Made by a program: the position numbers and the translations under genes. A stretch of DNA of 7,094 bases from Actinomycetes bacterium (lineage in GTDB: Bacteria > Actinomycetota > Actinomycetes > Propionibacteriales > Propionibacteriaceae), in contig JAEYUH010000190.1 of assembly GCA_023432725.1 (NCBI GenBank), positions 1-7,094 of the forward strand, read 5' to 3'. A model generated the notes under the pieces. That model ran no database searches and had not been told where the DNA came from. It saw only the letters and a program-made list of their open reading frames with translations. Shown here piece after piece: positions 5,813-7,094 of the stretch (positions are counted from its first letter, which is position 1; every line of letters begins with the position of its first letter).

Positions 5813-6925
5813 ATGTCCAACCTCTACACCGGCATCCTCGAGTTCGAGGACCGCACGATGCGCTCGCGCTGCGCCGAGCGGCTGCTGAAGATGCGCGCCT
5901 CGCTGGCCCCGCTGCGGGCCCGCCGGTCGGACGCGACCCTGCTGCTGGCGACCTGGAACATCCGTGACTTCGGGGCGAAGAAGTTCTCCTCCGGACGACT
6001 CCCCGAGTCGCTGTACTACCTGGCCGAGATCGCGTCCTGCTTCGACCTGATCGCGCTGCAGGAGGTGAACCGGGACCTCACCGAGTTCGAGCAGCTGGTG
6101 GCGATCCTGGGCGAGGGCTGGGACTACATCCTCACCGACGCCACCGAAGGGGTATCCGGCAACGGCGAGCGGATGGCCTTCCTGTTCGACAAGGCGAAGG
6201 TCAGCTTCCGCCACATCGCCGGCGAGATCGTGCTGCCGTCCGGCCAGCTGGTGATGCCCGAGACAAAGCGGACGGCCACCCGCACCGAACCCCCGGCGGT
6301 CGCCGATCCCGACCCGTCGGTCGGCCAGCAGTTCGCCCGCACCCCGTTCCTGGTCGCCTTCCAGGCCGGCTGGTTCCGGTTCAACCTGTGCACCGTGCAC
6401 ATTTACTACGGCGCCGAGTCGGGGGCGGCGCTGCGCCGCCGGATCGCCGAGATCCGGACCCTGGTCGACTTCTTCGCCAAGCGGCAGGACGCCGAGAGCC
6501 AGCTCGTCGGCAACCTGCAGGAGGCCGAGAACTACATCCTGCTGGGCGACTTCAACGTCGTCAGCCCCGAGCACGAGACCATGACGGCCCTCAAGCGCCG
6601 GGGCTTCATCGTCCCCGAGCAGATCGACGCCCACCGGATGCCGACCCGCGACCACTTCTACGACCAGATCGCCGTGCGGGCGAAGGACCCGCGGTTCCGG
6701 GTCCTCGACGGCGGGATCGTCGACCTCTTCGGGGACGTCTTCACCGACGCCGACCTGCCGATCTACCAGCACCTCGTCCCCGCCTCCCCGAAGAACCGCA
6801 GCCTGCTGCGGCGCTACCAGGACTGGCGCACCTGGCAGCTGTCGGACCACCAGCCCCTGTGGGTGCAGGTGCAGACCGACTTCTCCGACACGTACCTCAA
6901 GGAAGTGCTCGCGACCCAGCGTTGA
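5813..6925 (+). CDS. Endonuclease/exonuclease/phosphatase (EEP, DNase I-like) family protein
   Basis: This 370-residue protein has a complete DNase I-like metal-dependent phosphoesterase fold after a helical N-terminal stretch of about 40 residues. Motifs in order are LLLATWNIRDFG (43-54, Asn49), DLIALQEV with Glu84 as the metal ligand, LCTVHIYYG with His196, LLGDFNVV with Asp246 and Asn248, and SDHQPLW with Asp345 and the general-base His346. All catalytic positions of the family are therefore present. There is no signal peptide, so it should be cytoplasmic. EEP enzymes cut nucleic acids, phosphoinositides or other phosphodiesters, and the motifs do not say which. The conserved N-terminal leader and the inserts between Glu84 and His196 (about 110 residues) are longer than in minimal AP endonucleases such as ExoIII, so a DNA-repair role should not be assumed. 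Its own promoter and Shine-Dalgarno sequence suggest it is a single-gene unit. Confidence 0.87.
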   Translation: MSNLYTGILEFEDRTMRSRCAERLLKMRASLAPLRARRSDATLLLATWNIRDFGAKKFSSGRLPESLYYLAEIASCFDLIALQEVNRDLTEFEQLVAILGEGWDYILTDATEGVSGNGERMAFLFDKAKVSFRHIAGEIVLPSGQLVMPETKRTATRTEPPAVADPDPSVGQQFARTPFLVAFQAGWFRFNLCTVHIYYGAESGAALRRRIAEIRTLVDFFAKRQDAESQLVGNLQEAENYILLGDFNVVSPEHETMTALKRRGFIVPEQIDAHRMPTRDHFYDQIAVRAKDPRFRVLDGGIVDLFGDVFTDADLPIYQHLVPASPKNRSLLRRYQDWRTWQLSDHQPLWVQVQTDFSDTYLKEVLATQR

Positions 6926-6935
6926 AGCCTGGCCC

Positions 6936-6941
6936 TAAGGT
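6936..6941 (+). promoter_or_regulatory. -10 box of the carbonic anhydrase gene (leaderless start)
   Basis: TAAGGT fits TANNNT and ends seven bases before the GTG at 6949. No Shine-Dalgarno sequence precedes the GTG, so the message is probably leaderless. The box lies 11 bases after the stop of the EEP gene, so read-through from that gene is also possible. Confidence 0.55.
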
Positions 6942-6948
6942 GGACGCC

Positions 6949-7094
6949 GTGAGCTCCCCGTTCGACGATCTGTTGACCGCCAACCGGCGCTACGCGACCT
7001 CCGCCCCGCGCAACTTCGACGGCTACGCCCATGCCGGCGTCGCCGTCGTCACCTGCATGGATTCCCGCCTGCAGCCGCTGGAGATGATCGGGCT
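6949..7094 (+). CDS. Beta-class carbonic anhydrase (N-terminal fragment, cut by window edge)
   Basis: The visible 48 complete codons read as the N-terminus of a beta-carbonic anhydrase, which interconverts CO2 and bicarbonate using zinc. The signature TCMDSRL carries Cys36, the first zinc ligand, and the Asp38-Arg40 catalytic dyad. The spacing from the start (DDLLTANRRYA, then a short loop, then HAGVAVVTCMDSR) resembles the small actinobacterial Rv1284-like type of about 160-170 residues rather than the longer E. coli type. The remaining His and Cys zinc ligands are beyond the right edge. GTG 6949 is chosen because a -10 box lies seven bases upstream. The gap from the EEP gene stop is 23 bp. 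Confidence 0.85.
   Translation, partial: MSSPFDDLLTANRRYATSAPRNFDGYAHAGVAVVTCMDSRLQPLEMIG

Noticed and set aside
5783..6850. A 355-codon minus-strand frame opposite the EEP gene.
   Set aside because: It is antisense to a gene with complete catalytic motifs and shows no family features of its own.

Overview
The window is about 70% GC by eye, with dense genes, GTG as well as ATG starts, and several start codons placed 6-7 nt after a TANNNT -10 box (leaderless style). This suggests a high-GC actinobacterium. The gene content fits: a DUF5998 protein, an actinobacterial-type topoisomerase IV A subunit and an Rv1284-like beta-carbonic anhydrase. I cannot name the genus.

Layout. Positions 1-1086 hold a minus-strand two-gene operon: DUF5998 protein, then an alkaline-phosphatase/nucleotide-pyrophosphatase-family hydrolase that runs off the left edge. 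The two genes overlap by ATGA. A 90-bp divergent gap separates them from a plus-strand App1-type (DUF2183) putative phosphatidate phosphatase (1177-2211). Next come a complete type II topoisomerase A subunit, best read as ParC (2299-4734), a VOC-domain protein with a helical TPR-like tail (4935-5702), an endonuclease/exonuclease/phosphatase (EEP) family protein (5813-6925), and the start of a beta-carbonic anhydrase (6949 to the right edge).

The genes do not form one pathway. They look like a housekeeping neighbourhood in which most plus-strand genes have their own short promoter. The only clear operon coupling is the ATGA pair at the left.

The least ordinary part is the gap around the VOC gene. 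One base after the parC stop begins a tandem array of a 21-bp unit (four full copies and one partial), each full unit able to form a small hairpin. It is followed by a 34-nt imperfect palindrome. A second, homologous palindrome sits just past the stop codon of the VOC gene. The two palindromes share a loop-proximal stem in which one base pair is swapped from C-G to G-C, so pairing is kept. The GGACGGTT core of the array units is also the left arm of the second palindrome, so these look like one REP-like family bracketing the VOC gene. No transposase or other maker gene is present in the window. I found no RNA gene, CRISPR array, insertion sequence or phage gene, and no new multi-gene system.
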